From: Euryarchaeota archaeon UBA52
GTDB taxonomy: Archaea > Thermoplasmatota > Poseidoniia > Poseidoniales > Thalassarchaeaceae
Direction of reading: 5' to 3'
Assembly (NCBI GenBank): GCA_002505455.1
Contig: DAVB01000055.1
Coordinates: 31,727 to 95,726 of the forward strand
Length of the DNA stretch: 64,000 nucleotides
In this document: one piece after another, positions 44,184-53,447 of the stretch
Numbering within the stretch: the first letter of the stretch is position 1
Layout of the letters: each line of letters starts with the position of its first letter
Made by a program: the position numbers and the translations under genes
Notes under the pieces: generated by a model
Seen by the model: the letters and a program-made list of their open reading frames with translations, nothing else
The model's database searches: none
Told to the model about the DNA's origin: nothing

Positions 44184-47100
44184 CTACATCCCTCCTATGA
44201 TCGTCATTACCGCTGTTGTGATCCCGGATGTTAGAGGTTCGGGGATTACAATATGAGTTGTTGAGCCATCGACGCCCGGGATGCTGTTTATGATCGAAAG
44301 ATCGGATGCCATGCCATTCACCCCGAAGGTTGTCCCTGTGGGAATGCCATTGGTAAACTGAGCATCAAGTAAAACGCCTCGAAGGTCTATCCTACGATCA
44401 TCATCGATAATTGCATGGGCACGGGCAGAAGCGACAATTCTCCCCCCCTGTACATCAGAAATCTCGAAGTATCCAAATTGAGAGATTAAATTGTGTACTT
44501 CTATAGTTGCACTCTTGATGTCTTGGCATAGAATCTCCATATCCTCCAATACAACTGGAGGAGCAGCTGGAACATCTGATATCCTCATGTAAAGAACTTC
44601 AACACCTTCCCCGGAAGACTTCACAGCAAGACCAAAATCTTCCGTAGGTTTTATCGAAAGTCTATCTGCCATCCCCTGGGCTAACATGAGGATGTCGCCC
44701 CTCTGGTTAATTGCCTCTCCCTGAGCCTCGATAAACAACGACATGCCGGGAGTACTCGATGCGAAATCGAGTTGTGCAATACCTTGGAAAGCAAGGCTCT
44801 TCGTTATGTCAAATGTTCTCCCTGGTTCTGTGGATAACGCAATTGTTCCGGGCACGTCCTTCAGGAACACTGTCGCTGGACGCCATTCCCCGTCGAACCA
44901 CTGCATCTGTTGAACCATCATTGAGTCAACCGATCTTCCCTGAGAATCCTGATATGGCGTTGGAACGTCCATGTTTATCTTGATGGCTGTTCCAAGACTG
45001 GCATCAAGATTGACTCTGCTCGGAACGCCGTTAATGAGGATCTCCGAACGTGCACCTACATTCCGATCTAATAGCTCAGCATGGATGCTAGAGAGGGGGA
45101 ATGAAGCTGCATATCTGGCAACGGCATCTATCTCGGATATGCTGCCCGTGGTCTCTGTTACATCGAACACCATTTCGAGATCGATGTCTGAGCTAACACC
45201 TACTGGGAGACCATGCAGAGTCACGAAGGCATCCATCCCTTGTATGGAATCCGTTGCGATGATCATGGACTCTGCCCCGGGTAGCCATCCCTTCGCATCA
45301 ACGGCCACCGTCCACTGGGAGCCGTCGTCGATCGCCCTTCTTTCCATCTCAAGATCTACTGAAGGGGGCAGATTGGGTATCCACACCTTCATTGAGAAAC
45401 CTGACGACAGGCCTTGAGTGGGTGCATGTATTGCGATTCCATGTACCCAAGGAGGCTCTACTTCCGGCTCTTCACCCTGTTCCGCTTGTACGATAAGATC
45501 GAAATTCGAGTCTGATTCTAACTCGATCCCATAGTTGAATGAAGTGTTAGCTCCTTCGGCTCCAGCCGTCAGTTCGGAGGTTGCAGAGGCGAGAAGACGA
45601 TTGACTGATTGGCCAAGGTCCGTAAATCCGCCCAAAAAGAATGCCAGACCTGAAACGCCTTTACTACGATCCAAGACTGGTATGTCTATTCCAACATCAT
45701 CGCTTGAGTTCCCGGGGATCTGAAGAGAGACGTCTGAAGGCAGGGGATCTAGCAAAATCGTTGCTGTTAGTGCATTATTCTGGCCTATGACCGGCACGTG
45801 GTCTACGACTATCCCGAAAGGTACAGGCTCCGCTGTAGTGATTCTAGCAGTACTCCTGCCCATACTGCCAAGTGCATCCGGATCAGTTGAAGGAGACCAT
45901 GAAATGCTATTCAACCCGGATATCCGCGTGGAAAGGGAAGAAACCTCATTTTCAGAATCATGTGTGTAGAGAAAGTGATTTCCAGCCATTATTTCAGGTT
46001 CTTCGGAATTGGTTATCTGTGCCTCTATTGAAGAGATTTCCCCGTCGGTACTCCATGAGAGGGTATCACCAAAACCAGCATCGAAGGAGTCGGGAATGCC
46101 CAGTATTCTTACTGCCTGTCGTTGTGTTCCATTGGAGGCATGATACTGGAACGTCTCTATGTTCTGGCTAGCTGTATATGATGAGGAATCGGAGTCGATT
46201 GTAATATCCATCACATTAGGGAGGTCGGAGATACGGAGGCTTTGAACCGAGGCATTTGAGAGATCGTCGCCAAAATAGTCGATGTACAAGAATTTGAGAG
46301 CGCCACTGCTTCTTGATTTGATTTGGAAGGTTCGCTCCTCAGTGGTGGAATCGTAAGTTGCATGCACTGCTTCTAAACCTGAAAACGAAATGGATGCTGC
46401 AACGGGAACGAGGGGTTCAATGAGTCCATCATTGCCCTGGACAAGCGCCGATTCGCGATCTCTTGAAAGAATCAGATGATCGGAAGACTCCAGCTTCATG
46501 TGGTCGTGCGAGCCGATTGCTAACTTCACGGATGGGAGTATGTTTGGCACCCTGGTGGTTCGGAAATCGTTTGTAATCTCAAAATGTAGATTCTGTCCGC
46601 CGCCATCCGGAGAGAATTCAACCCCCCCACTTAGAACATCGACCACAGTAGTGGGAAGTGAGTTGATTATCAAGGCCGTTTCCAAGAACACGTCTACCAA
46701 ATTCACCAGAGCCGCATCCAGAATTCTTGATAAGAAGTCCAGATTCGGGTCATTGCCCAATGAAACGTCATTTCCTTCTTCATTGCCTCCGATATTGAAG
46801 TCCCCATACACAATCAATGCAGTTGGTATTGCTCCGGTTTGAATTGATATCCGCTGGTGATCGGTTATTACGCCCCCCCTAGTGAGCCACGAGTCGTATT
46901 CAAGAGCGTCTATTTTACTGACTGATCTGAACAGTATCATAGATTTTGGCGGGTCTGCTGGGTTGATTGGGAGATCCTCATTATCTTCATTCGGAGAAGT
47001 GTCTCTGGTAAAATTCTTGACTGCTATGATTAACCCAAGTCGATCAGGTTGTGACCCGGGTAACTCTGGACTCGATCTCGAACCTAGCATTGTGAAGACT

Positions 47101-48566
47101 CGGTCTATCTCTTGAGGTGAAAGCGAGCCGGAGGGCATCCCCCTTAGCCAACCCAATGAATCGGTAGAGTTGCCGTAATCTCCATCTGCATTGTCTTCAG
47201 GTACGTTTACTCTATCCTCGTGGAAATGAAGGTGGATGTCTGCTCCTCGATCAGCGTAGTATTCCAATGTACTCAAACTGCGCTCCCCTGCACCACCGAC
47301 ACCTGAAGCGAGAGCTGAATCTGTACGAATCGTTACAGAAACTTCTGTCGGAATGACGAGTTCTTGGCCTTCTGGGTGGATTCCTAGATCGATATATGCA
47401 ACTTCCCAAATCTCACGTTCACTCTGATCAGGGGGGGAATAATGGATGTAGCCGAAACCAGCCCTAACACCACATGAAATCTCCATCGATGAAAGTGTAT
47501 TCAGCTCAACGGGGTCATACCTATCAGGACACTGGTCTTCTATTGGGTTATTTATTGAAATTACATATGGTGCGGCTAAGGAAGTTATTGAAATCCCAGA
47601 ATCCAAATCGCCATTTGGATCGAATATCCCGAAGGTGATTGCAGCAAGAAATTCTGCACTCGCATCTGAGATATCGAGGAAAATCCTCTCTATGCCCACG
47701 TCTAATGTGAATTGACGTGGTGGTTGGGTGAATGCTGAATCGATAATCCAAACGTAACTCTCACCTTGGTTTAGTCCGAATGTATCTGAATAAGCAAAGG
47801 CCTTGACTAAGGATACCTCCATACTCTGCAGATTCACCCATGCAGGGTCTTCAGGGGTCTCCTCATCGATTACATCCACTTGAAACTGAATAGTTGGTTT
47901 GATCCAAAGTCTGTCTCCACTTATGCCCCAGCCGCCATTAAAGTCGAATTCGAGAGTCAGTCCCACCTGAATATCATCATTTCCATCCCCATCCACATCC
48001 ATTGGATGCAAGAACGGGTCGCCATTGTTGAAAATCAAGGAAAGAAGTGAGTCGCCAAATGTGACGAGTTCAATTGTCTGTTGTACATCGCCACTTTGAT
48101 CTTCATACTCTATCCAGATAGCATAGTCGGTTATATTGAGTATAGTGGACCATATGTTTCTAACCTCCCCTGGTGGTTCCTCGTTGGGATTGGTTAGAAT
48201 CTGATATGGACGTGGATGAATCACCTCGGGAGGAGTTGTCTCGATTTCGCTGAGTCCACTCAACAAATTGTCAGTCCCATGGATTGGCGACAGGTCATCA
48301 CTCTGTCCTATTGAATCCCTAACCATGTCTAGGGCAACACCGGCTTCGTCCATCGCCCGAGAATCGGATTTAATTGCTCGATCCATCGATAAGACTGCAT
48401 TCAGATCATCAAGAATTTGGAAGTCGTCAGAGGCAACTCTTTGCTCAGCGCTTGCGAGAATTGTAGGAGATGCTGCTGAAAGAAAGAGGAGTGCTATGAC
48501 CAGTGCAGACCATGGGGGAGAGGCAGCGGAAATTGGGTGAACGACACGGGCGGCATCCGCAGCCAT
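44184..48566 (-). CDS. Giant exported protein of unknown function
   Basis: About 1460 residues from the ATG at 48566 (MAADAARVVHPI). The frame is open up to 48665, but that would overlap the neighbouring gene. A signal sequence lies at about 18-38 (ALVIALLFLSAASPTILASA). The rest is beta-rich and hydrophilic, with repeated Ile/Val-Ser-Asp-x-P elements (LRISDLPNVMDI, MRISDVPAAPPVV, ARSEILINGVPSRVNL) suggesting repeated sandwich domains. No catalytic motif is evident to me. A weakly hydrophobic C-terminal end could be a poor anchor, and the next gene supplies a membrane-spanning partner. Confidence 0.6.
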   Translation of the reverse strand: MAADAARVVHPISAASPPWSALVIALLFLSAASPTILASAEQRVASDDFQILDDLNAVLSMDRAIKSDSRAMDEAGVALDMVRDSIGQSDDLSPIHGTDNLLSGLSEIETTPPEVIHPRPYQILTNPNEEPPGEVRNIWSTILNITDYAIWIEYEDQSGDVQQTIELVTFGDSLLSLIFNNGDPFLHPMDVDGDGNDDIQVGLTLEFDFNGGWGISGDRLWIKPTIQFQVDVIDEETPEDPAWVNLQSMEVSLVKAFAYSDTFGLNQGESYVWIIDSAFTQPPRQFTLDVGIERIFLDISDASAEFLAAITFGIFDPNGDLDSGISITSLAAPYVISINNPIEDQCPDRYDPVELNTLSSMEISCGVRAGFGYIHYSPPDQSEREIWEVAYIDLGIHPEGQELVIPTEVSVTIRTDSALASGVGGAGERSLSTLEYYADRGADIHLHFHEDRVNVPEDNADGDYGNSTDSLGWLRGMPSGSLSPQEIDRVFTMLGSRSSPELPGSQPDRLGLIIAVKNFTRDTSPNEDNEDLPINPADPPKSMILFRSVSKIDALEYDSWLTRGGVITDHQRISIQTGAIPTALIVYGDFNIGGNEEGNDVSLGNDPNLDFLSRILDAALVNLVDVFLETALIINSLPTTVVDVLSGGVEFSPDGGGQNLHFEITNDFRTTRVPNILPSVKLAIGSHDHMKLESSDHLILSRDRESALVQGNDGLIEPLVPVAASISFSGLEAVHATYDSTTEERTFQIKSRSSGALKFLYIDYFGDDLSNASVQSLRISDLPNVMDITIDSDSSSYTASQNIETFQYHASNGTQRQAVRILGIPDSFDAGFGDTLSWSTDGEISSIEAQITNSEEPEIMAGNHFLYTHDSENEVSSLSTRISGLNSISWSPSTDPDALGSMGRSTARITTAEPVPFGIVVDHVPVIGQNNALTATILLDPLPSDVSLQIPGNSSDDVGIDIPVLDRSKGVSGLAFFLGGFTDLGQSVNRLLASATSELTAGAEGANTSFNYGIELESDSNFDLIVQAEQGEEPEVEPPWVHGIAIHAPTQGLSSGFSMKVWIPNLPPSVDLEMERRAIDDGSQWTVAVDAKGWLPGAESMIIATDSIQGMDAFVTLHGLPVGVSSDIDLEMVFDVTETTGSISEIDAVARYAASFPLSSIHAELLDRNVGARSEILINGVPSRVNLDASLGTAIKINMDVPTPYQDSQGRSVDSMMVQQMQWFDGEWRPATVFLKDVPGTIALSTEPGRTFDITKSLAFQGIAQLDFASSTPGMSLFIEAQGEAINQRGDILMLAQGMADRLSIKPTEDFGLAVKSSGEGVEVLYMRISDVPAAPPVVLEDMEILCQDIKSATIEVHNLISQFGYFEISDVQGGRIVASARAHAIIDDDRRIDLRGVLLDAQFTNGIPTGTTFGVNGMASDLSIINSIPGVDGSTTHIVIPEPLTSGITTAVMTIIGGM

Positions 48567-48622
48567 GCAACAGAGTTCTTGCGAGGCTGATTTAGGATAT
48601 TCCCCGATGTGACCCCCTGAGG

Positions 48623-51109
48623 TCACGGTCGGCGGACAACCTCGATGGAGCCACAAGCAGGACAAGGGACCCTAACGCCCGGGGCTCCCGGCGGTATTTT
48701 GACCTTGAATGAAGATGAGCAGGAACTGCAAGAAGACTTCAGCTCGATGGATTCGGGATCTTGCGGTGGCTTTTCTTCCGTCGTGTTATCATCTGGCTCT
48801 TCTGAAAGAGTCGCAGGGGCCTCCGGTTCGGGCTCCGCTTCTGGTGGCGTGGCCTCCGGTTCGGGCTCCGCTTCTGGTGGCGTGGCCTCCGGTTCGGGGT
48901 CCGCTGGTGTTGTGTCTTCTAATTGAGCGATTTCGGGGATCTTCGGGGGCGTCTGAGTTGTTGGTCGTTCTTCTTGCCCGGGATGGGGAGCTTCTCCCTG
49001 CTTCTCGTCGATAGGGTCATCATCGAACATCATCGAAAGCAATTCATCGCCCCTGCTTCGAGGAGGGGTGCTGGACACATCGTCTGGTGAACGACCTAGT
49101 AATGCTGCAATATCCGGGTCGTTGGATACCGGGGGGGCTGCAGTACGTCGGAAGCCATATCCCCCGCCATACCCTTCATCGGCACTTCTCCTAGCGAACA
49201 TCTGCTTCTGCTCATCTTCACTGGGCGCGCGAGCCTGCTCTTCTTGCAGAGTCCTCATCTCTTCCTCTATCTCCGCCATCTTACGCTTGGCGCGACGAGA
49301 GATCAGTAAGACCAGGGATAAAGCTAGGAGGATCACAACAACGCCTGCGCCGATGAATGGAAGGTATGGAATGATGGCATCTAGCAAGGTGGGTTCGGTG
49401 TCTGAGGCCTCTATAGCTACTATATACTCGATTTTTGTCTGCAATCCATTGTCATTTGTGATTGTGCAGATGGCTGAGTAGATTCCCACTTCCGTATATG
49501 CGACCACATAAACCGGTCCACTGAGATCTTGGTCATTATTCGTAACCCCGTCGCCGTCTGAGTCTTCATTCACATCTATGTCCCACGAGTAGGCCAGTGT
49601 TTCAGACTCTGGATCTGCTGCACTTGCCTCTAGCCGTATGGTCTCGCCCGATAGTCTCGTCAACTCCACAATTGCGTCATTGACTGAAGGGGGGGTCGCA
49701 TCATACACGGTAAGGTTCGAGGTAGAGTTTGACATGATTCCACTAGCATCCGTGACCTCCATGCGAACAGGATGGGTGCCTGCGGAAATCTCCAGAGTTC
49801 CAATCTCTAGATTGAGGCTAGATGTTCCCTGCTTCTGAGGGGATGGATCGGTAAGAACAAGTGTGTCGCCCAAGTACCACTTCACCGAGACAACCTGCCA
49901 GTTGTCGGAATATGTGCCGGTCATTGAGAGTGATTCGCCGAAGGTCCTGGTGATGTTCTCTGCACCATCAATTTGCACGAAGGGTGGAGATAGGTCTTGG
50001 ATACTGATTTCGTGGAACTTCGTGGCAGGCCTGCCATCGATGCCGATTACTCGAAGATGTATTGTTAGATCGGCTGGGTCATTCCAAGTATTTTGGACGG
50101 TCATTCCCGCTGCATCGCTAAAACCATCGCCATCGAGATCCCAGAGGTACCCCTCAGAGGTTATCTGCCCTGACCGATTTGGCGTTGTACTGGCGTCTAA
50201 TGTCACAGTCTGGCCTACATCCACTACTGCAAGCGACCCTGAGTCAGTTATTCTTGGATCTAATATTGGGGTGAGGGTCACCGTTACCGTTGTTGCTATT
50301 GAGGATGTTCCAACTCCCCCGCCTCCCGCCTTGTTATCGAGTACAACGTACAAATCGGCCCCATCGAGATCTTCTGTTACGCTGAATAATACGGTTCTTG
50401 CACCGCCAACTAACAGCATCGATCCCTCGTCGATACGTGCCGGGGCAGCCCCAGCAGAATACAGCTGATACTGATTCTGAGACATTAGGAACACATCAGA
50501 CTCCCCCTTCATTGAAGAGGCGGCGATCTTCACCACTGTACCCTGATCGGCCTGGAATGGGCCTGCTAGAGTGGCGAATGATGAGGGGGACAAGTGAACG
50601 ATATCATCGTACAGAGTAAATGGCTCCTCCTGGACGACTGAAACACCGAAAGAAACCCCTACGGTCGAACCCCCCAAGGCACCTTGGTCTTGGTCTTGGG
50701 CGTGATCGTAATTGTCCACGACAAGATACCAGCGAGTTGCTCCCCTGTCAGAAGGGGTGGACCATCTCCAACTTCCGTCGCCGGAAAATGACTCGAATAC
50801 CGAATCAGACTCCCACACATCTGCCCTACGATAATTCTGCTCTTGCTGGTAAACGACGACGCCGGTCGAGGAGAAGAGGAGTATATCCACAGGGGCGTCG
50901 GCACTGATGTTGAACTCGACAGCAGTACCCGGACTTAGAAGCCCGATCCCCACTCTCAGACAGCTTTGATCTGAAAGGCTCCATGCAGCCAAACCTTCAG
51001 AAGCGTCCTCCTGAATGCATGTGATTGTACCCTTCGGCTCTGCGGCCTTTGCAGAAAGAGGGACGAGGACGAGCATCAGCACAACTGCGGCGGTGCTGAG
51101 ACGATTCAT
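48623..51109 (-). CDS. PKD-domain surface protein with cytosolic zinc ribbon
   Basis: An 828-residue exported protein with a signal peptide (about 1-22). It has N-terminal beta domains with DNYDHAQDQDQG, two PKD-like domains (YLWDLDGDGFSDAAG and LAYSWDIDVNEDSDGDG, each with the W-D-x-D core) and a membrane helix at about 580-603. The long cytosolic part has a charged coiled segment, an 11-residue Pro/Glu repeat block and a terminal zinc-ribbon-like motif, CSSC-x18-CPAC. The cytosolic ribbon is unusual for a surface protein and suggests a signalling or assembly role. It lies 57 nt upstream of the 1460-residue gene on the same strand. Confidence 0.72.
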   Translation of the reverse strand: MNRLSTAAVVLMLVLVPLSAKAAEPKGTITCIQEDASEGLAAWSLSDQSCLRVGIGLLSPGTAVEFNISADAPVDILLFSSTGVVVYQQEQNYRRADVWESDSVFESFSGDGSWRWSTPSDRGATRWYLVVDNYDHAQDQDQGALGGSTVGVSFGVSVVQEEPFTLYDDIVHLSPSSFATLAGPFQADQGTVVKIAASSMKGESDVFLMSQNQYQLYSAGAAPARIDEGSMLLVGGARTVLFSVTEDLDGADLYVVLDNKAGGGGVGTSSIATTVTVTLTPILDPRITDSGSLAVVDVGQTVTLDASTTPNRSGQITSEGYLWDLDGDGFSDAAGMTVQNTWNDPADLTIHLRVIGIDGRPATKFHEISIQDLSPPFVQIDGAENITRTFGESLSMTGTYSDNWQVVSVKWYLGDTLVLTDPSPQKQGTSSLNLEIGTLEISAGTHPVRMEVTDASGIMSNSTSNLTVYDATPPSVNDAIVELTRLSGETIRLEASAADPESETLAYSWDIDVNEDSDGDGVTNNDQDLSGPVYVVAYTEVGIYSAICTITNDNGLQTKIEYIVAIEASDTEPTLLDAIIPYLPFIGAGVVVILLALSLVLLISRRAKRKMAEIEEEMRTLQEEQARAPSEDEQKQMFARRSADEGYGGGYGFRRTAAPPVSNDPDIAALLGRSPDDVSSTPPRSRGDELLSMMFDDDPIDEKQGEAPHPGQEERPTTQTPPKIPEIAQLEDTTPADPEPEATPPEAEPEPEATPPEAEPEPEAPATLSEEPDDNTTEEKPPQDPESIELKSSCSSCSSSFKVKIPPGAPGVRVPCPACGSIEVVRRP
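48818..48905. repeat. 33-bp tandem repeat, 2.7 copies, coding
   Basis: The unit beginning GCCTCCGGTTCGGGCTCCGC starts at 48818, 48851 and 48884; the third copy is partial and slightly changed. In the minus-strand gene it encodes EATPPEAEPEP, 11 residues per unit, inside a disordered cytosolic linker. Near-perfect DNA identity implies recent expansion by slippage. Confidence 0.85.
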
Positions 51110-51174
51110 CGATACTGTCGTGCTCAGACATGCTTTACATCATATCGGTCCCATGGTTGCTGCATGATTCACGA

Positions 51175-51453
51175 TTAGGAGTCGGGGCGGCGAGGTATGG
51201 GGGTAGGTGGGAACCACCTGAGAAGGATGACGTCGGATATCGAACGGACCCATGACCACGGAACGGAGACGTTCAACCCACCTTCGACGATTGTATCTGT
51301 GGTCTCCATTACGAAGAGATGGGTGCAAGTCTTTGCCTGCTCATCAAGCACTACATCGTGCACGATTCCGAGTATGCGCGCGTCTGGAAGTACCACCGGA
51401 AGACCGTGCATCTCGGTCAGCCTACGGTCCACCATGATGGTTGGCTGACGCAT
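51175..51453 (-). CDS. PRC-barrel domain protein
   Basis: Ninety-two residues from the ATG at 51453 (MRQPTIMVDRRL). The frame continues into the L15e gene, but similarity begins here. The sequence LTEMHGLPVVLPDARILGIVHDVVLDEQ...VPWSWVRSISDVILL has the PRC-barrel layout seen in ribosome maturation factor RimM and in small archaeal RNA-binding proteins. It begins 28 nt after L15e, so a role near the ribosome is a reasonable inference. Confidence 0.68.
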   Translation of the reverse strand: MRQPTIMVDRRLTEMHGLPVVLPDARILGIVHDVVLDEQAKTCTHLFVMETTDTIVEGGLNVSVPWSWVRSISDVILLRWFPPTPIPRRPDS

Positions 51454-51481
51454 GTCGGCATCAACCTGACGCAGCCGTTGC

Positions 51482-52069
51482 TCACTTGCCACGGTTCTGA
51501 TGCGCCTTGAGGCTTGGACGCAGCTTCTCAGCGCCCTTTCCTTTGTTGAATAGGCCGCGCCCCTTCTTCCCGGCGCTTGTCTTGCCTCTGAAAGCACGAC
51601 CGGAGTGGCTGGATCCCGAGGATATCCACCCGAGTTGCTTATCGGCTTTAATCGCAGGGTGGTGTGGGTCGACCATTATGACCTCGTAGAACTTGTTCTT
51701 GCCGTCTTCGCCGACCCAATATGAGTTCAGAACCTCGAGATTTGGATAGCGCCTACTGACACGCTCCTCGGCGATTCTCTGAATTGACTTCGCCATTGTG
51801 ATCTTCTTGATACCTGCGTTGGATGGTTTCCTCTTCATGTGGACCTTGCCCTTCCTCAGGCCTCCTCTTCGGACACGGGTCCTGACCATTACAATTCCCT
51901 GCTTGGCCTTGTATCCAACTCTTCGTGCCGCATCGATTCGCGTTGGGCGCTGTATACGCTGGAATACGCCTTCGCGTCTCCATCCAGCCATCCTCTCTCT
52001 ACGGGCCTTTGCCGGGATACTTGCCTTAGGACGATTCCAAGTGGCCTGCATGTGCTTCGCGACTCCCAT
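51482..52069 (-). CDS. rpl15e: Ribosomal protein L15e
   Basis: A 195-residue large-subunit protein of the archaeal/eukaryal type. Family features include RRERMAGWRREGVFQRIQRPTRIDAARRVGYKAKQG, VRRGGLRKG, EVLNSYWVGEDGK and VDPHHPAIKAD. The start has a strong ribosome-binding site (GGAGGTT, positions 52076-52082 on the plus strand) 6 nt upstream of the ATG. It is separated by 75 nt from the hemY stop. Confidence 0.97.
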   Translation of the reverse strand: MGVAKHMQATWNRPKASIPAKARRERMAGWRREGVFQRIQRPTRIDAARRVGYKAKQGIVMVRTRVRRGGLRKGKVHMKRKPSNAGIKKITMAKSIQRIAEERVSRRYPNLEVLNSYWVGEDGKNKFYEVIMVDPHHPAIKADKQLGWISSGSSHSGRAFRGKTSAGKKGRGLFNKGKGAEKLRPSLKAHQNRGK

Positions 52070-52144
52070 AATCGAACCTCCGGGTCCCGAGCGACCGCCA
52101 TTCCCTATTTGAGGGTGATTGAAACCTAAGTCTCGGTATTTTGC

Positions 52145-53434
52145 TTAATTCCGCGCGAGCTCCCCCGCCTGCCTGAACAACTCAGAAATTCTCTCGGCTT
52201 CGTCGACTACATGTGTAATCGATACTCCGCTGCCAGTCCATCCAGCGATGGAAAAATCGTACTCCTTCTCTGCGATTGAGCGCATGTAACCAGGCGGGAA
52301 TCGAGGAATTCTCCTAGTTCCGATCTTCTCAAGCAGAGCGGGTCTCTCCACTGTATTCAAGAGTCTACTCGCAGATTCAACTACCTCGCTCACATCCCCA
52401 CCCCATCTTTGGTGGGGTACCATCAACCTGAACAGCCTGTGTCCGTGAGGTGCCCTCCGCGAACGGTGGATGTCAGACTCATGTAGAATTCCGCTCACAG
52501 GACTTTCAATATCAGGGATTAGGGTTCCATACCCTATCCCGACATGGTCGACATCAGTTGATTTGTATCCGGCCGCGAATATACTCAATTCGGTTTCTCC
52601 ATCTGTCCTAGTTGGTAGCCCAGTTGACCAAATGACTGACGATATGGGTACGTTGTAGGCCCTTGAAACCTCATCTGGATTTTTTTCCTTCGTACCGAAA
52701 ACCATCTCAATATTTTCCATTTTATTCAGCCTGATTTCCAGGGCATCGATGATACTGTGCATGCCGCCATCGAGGGAGGCTAAACTGCCCTTATCTGGGG
52801 TGAAAATGGGGTAAGAGGCTGATATCATGTTCCTTAGCCGCCTCTTCCCAACAGGGGGTTTCGGGCCAAATCCGGTGAATGCTGGAAATAGGAAATTCGC
52901 GTCGACTTCCTTCGCCGAATCGTTCAATATTCCGAGAGTGAGAGCGTCAGAGATGGGACCGTTTTGAACTACATCAAAAACTGATTTTCCCGGGACTTTC
53001 GAGTTCAGAAACCCCCTGAGAATCCCCGAGGGCCCTATTTTAGCAGCCGTGAACATAGAAATTCTATGTTTTCTCTGTCCAATCAAAATCCATCTGGACC
53101 TCGCATTTTCATTCGATTTTTTGAACGCACCATCGAGCTCTAGGTCGTGGACGAGCCTCCAGAAGGACGGATGCGGCCTCGCGGCATTCACTGATACGTC
53201 GCAAATCCAAGCTCCCTTCTTCCAGGTCTCTATGACTCCTCCCAGCCTTGTGGTCTTTTCAATCAAAGTCACATGAATATCCGGTCTCTCTGTCCCGATC
53301 CTGTAGGCCAGAGAAAGGCCTGACAAGCCACCTCCGACAATCACAACTCTGTTTGATTCAAAGAGAGCATGATTGACCAGCAGTGGCCTCCTAAGCTCAT
53401 TTCCGTGCCGGACCCAATCTTCCAACGAGTACAT
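52145..53434 (-). CDS. hemY: Protoporphyrinogen oxidase, FAD-dependent (HemY)
   Basis: A 429-residue flavoprotein that oxidises protoporphyrinogen IX to protoporphyrin IX using O2 in known homologues. The FAD-binding GGGLSGLSLAYRI is at 34-46, followed by EK-x-x-RLGGVIET. FPAFTGFGPKPPVGKRR and SLDGGMHSIIDAL match the central substrate/FAD region, and FSIAGWTGSGVSITHVVDEA is the C-terminal FAD contact. The start includes about 28 residues ahead of the Rossmann fold; no internal Met precedes it. It is the last gene of the heme operon. Confidence 0.88.
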   Translation of the reverse strand: MYSLEDWVRHGNELRRPLLVNHALFESNRVVIVGGGLSGLSLAYRIGTERPDIHVTLIEKTTRLGGVIETWKKGAWICDVSVNAARPHPSFWRLVHDLELDGAFKKSNENARSRWILIGQRKHRISMFTAAKIGPSGILRGFLNSKVPGKSVFDVVQNGPISDALTLGILNDSAKEVDANFLFPAFTGFGPKPPVGKRRLRNMISASYPIFTPDKGSLASLDGGMHSIIDALEIRLNKMENIEMVFGTKEKNPDEVSRAYNVPISSVIWSTGLPTRTDGETELSIFAAGYKSTDVDHVGIGYGTLIPDIESPVSGILHESDIHRSRRAPHGHRLFRLMVPHQRWGGDVSEVVESASRLLNTVERPALLEKIGTRRIPRFPPGYMRSIAEKEYDFSIAGWTGSGVSITHVVDEAERISELFRQAGELARN

Positions 53435-53447
53435 GGTAAATCAAAGC

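Noticed and set aside
48818..48905. A CRISPR-like array
   Set aside because: The 33-bp units abut with no spacers and keep an open reading frame.
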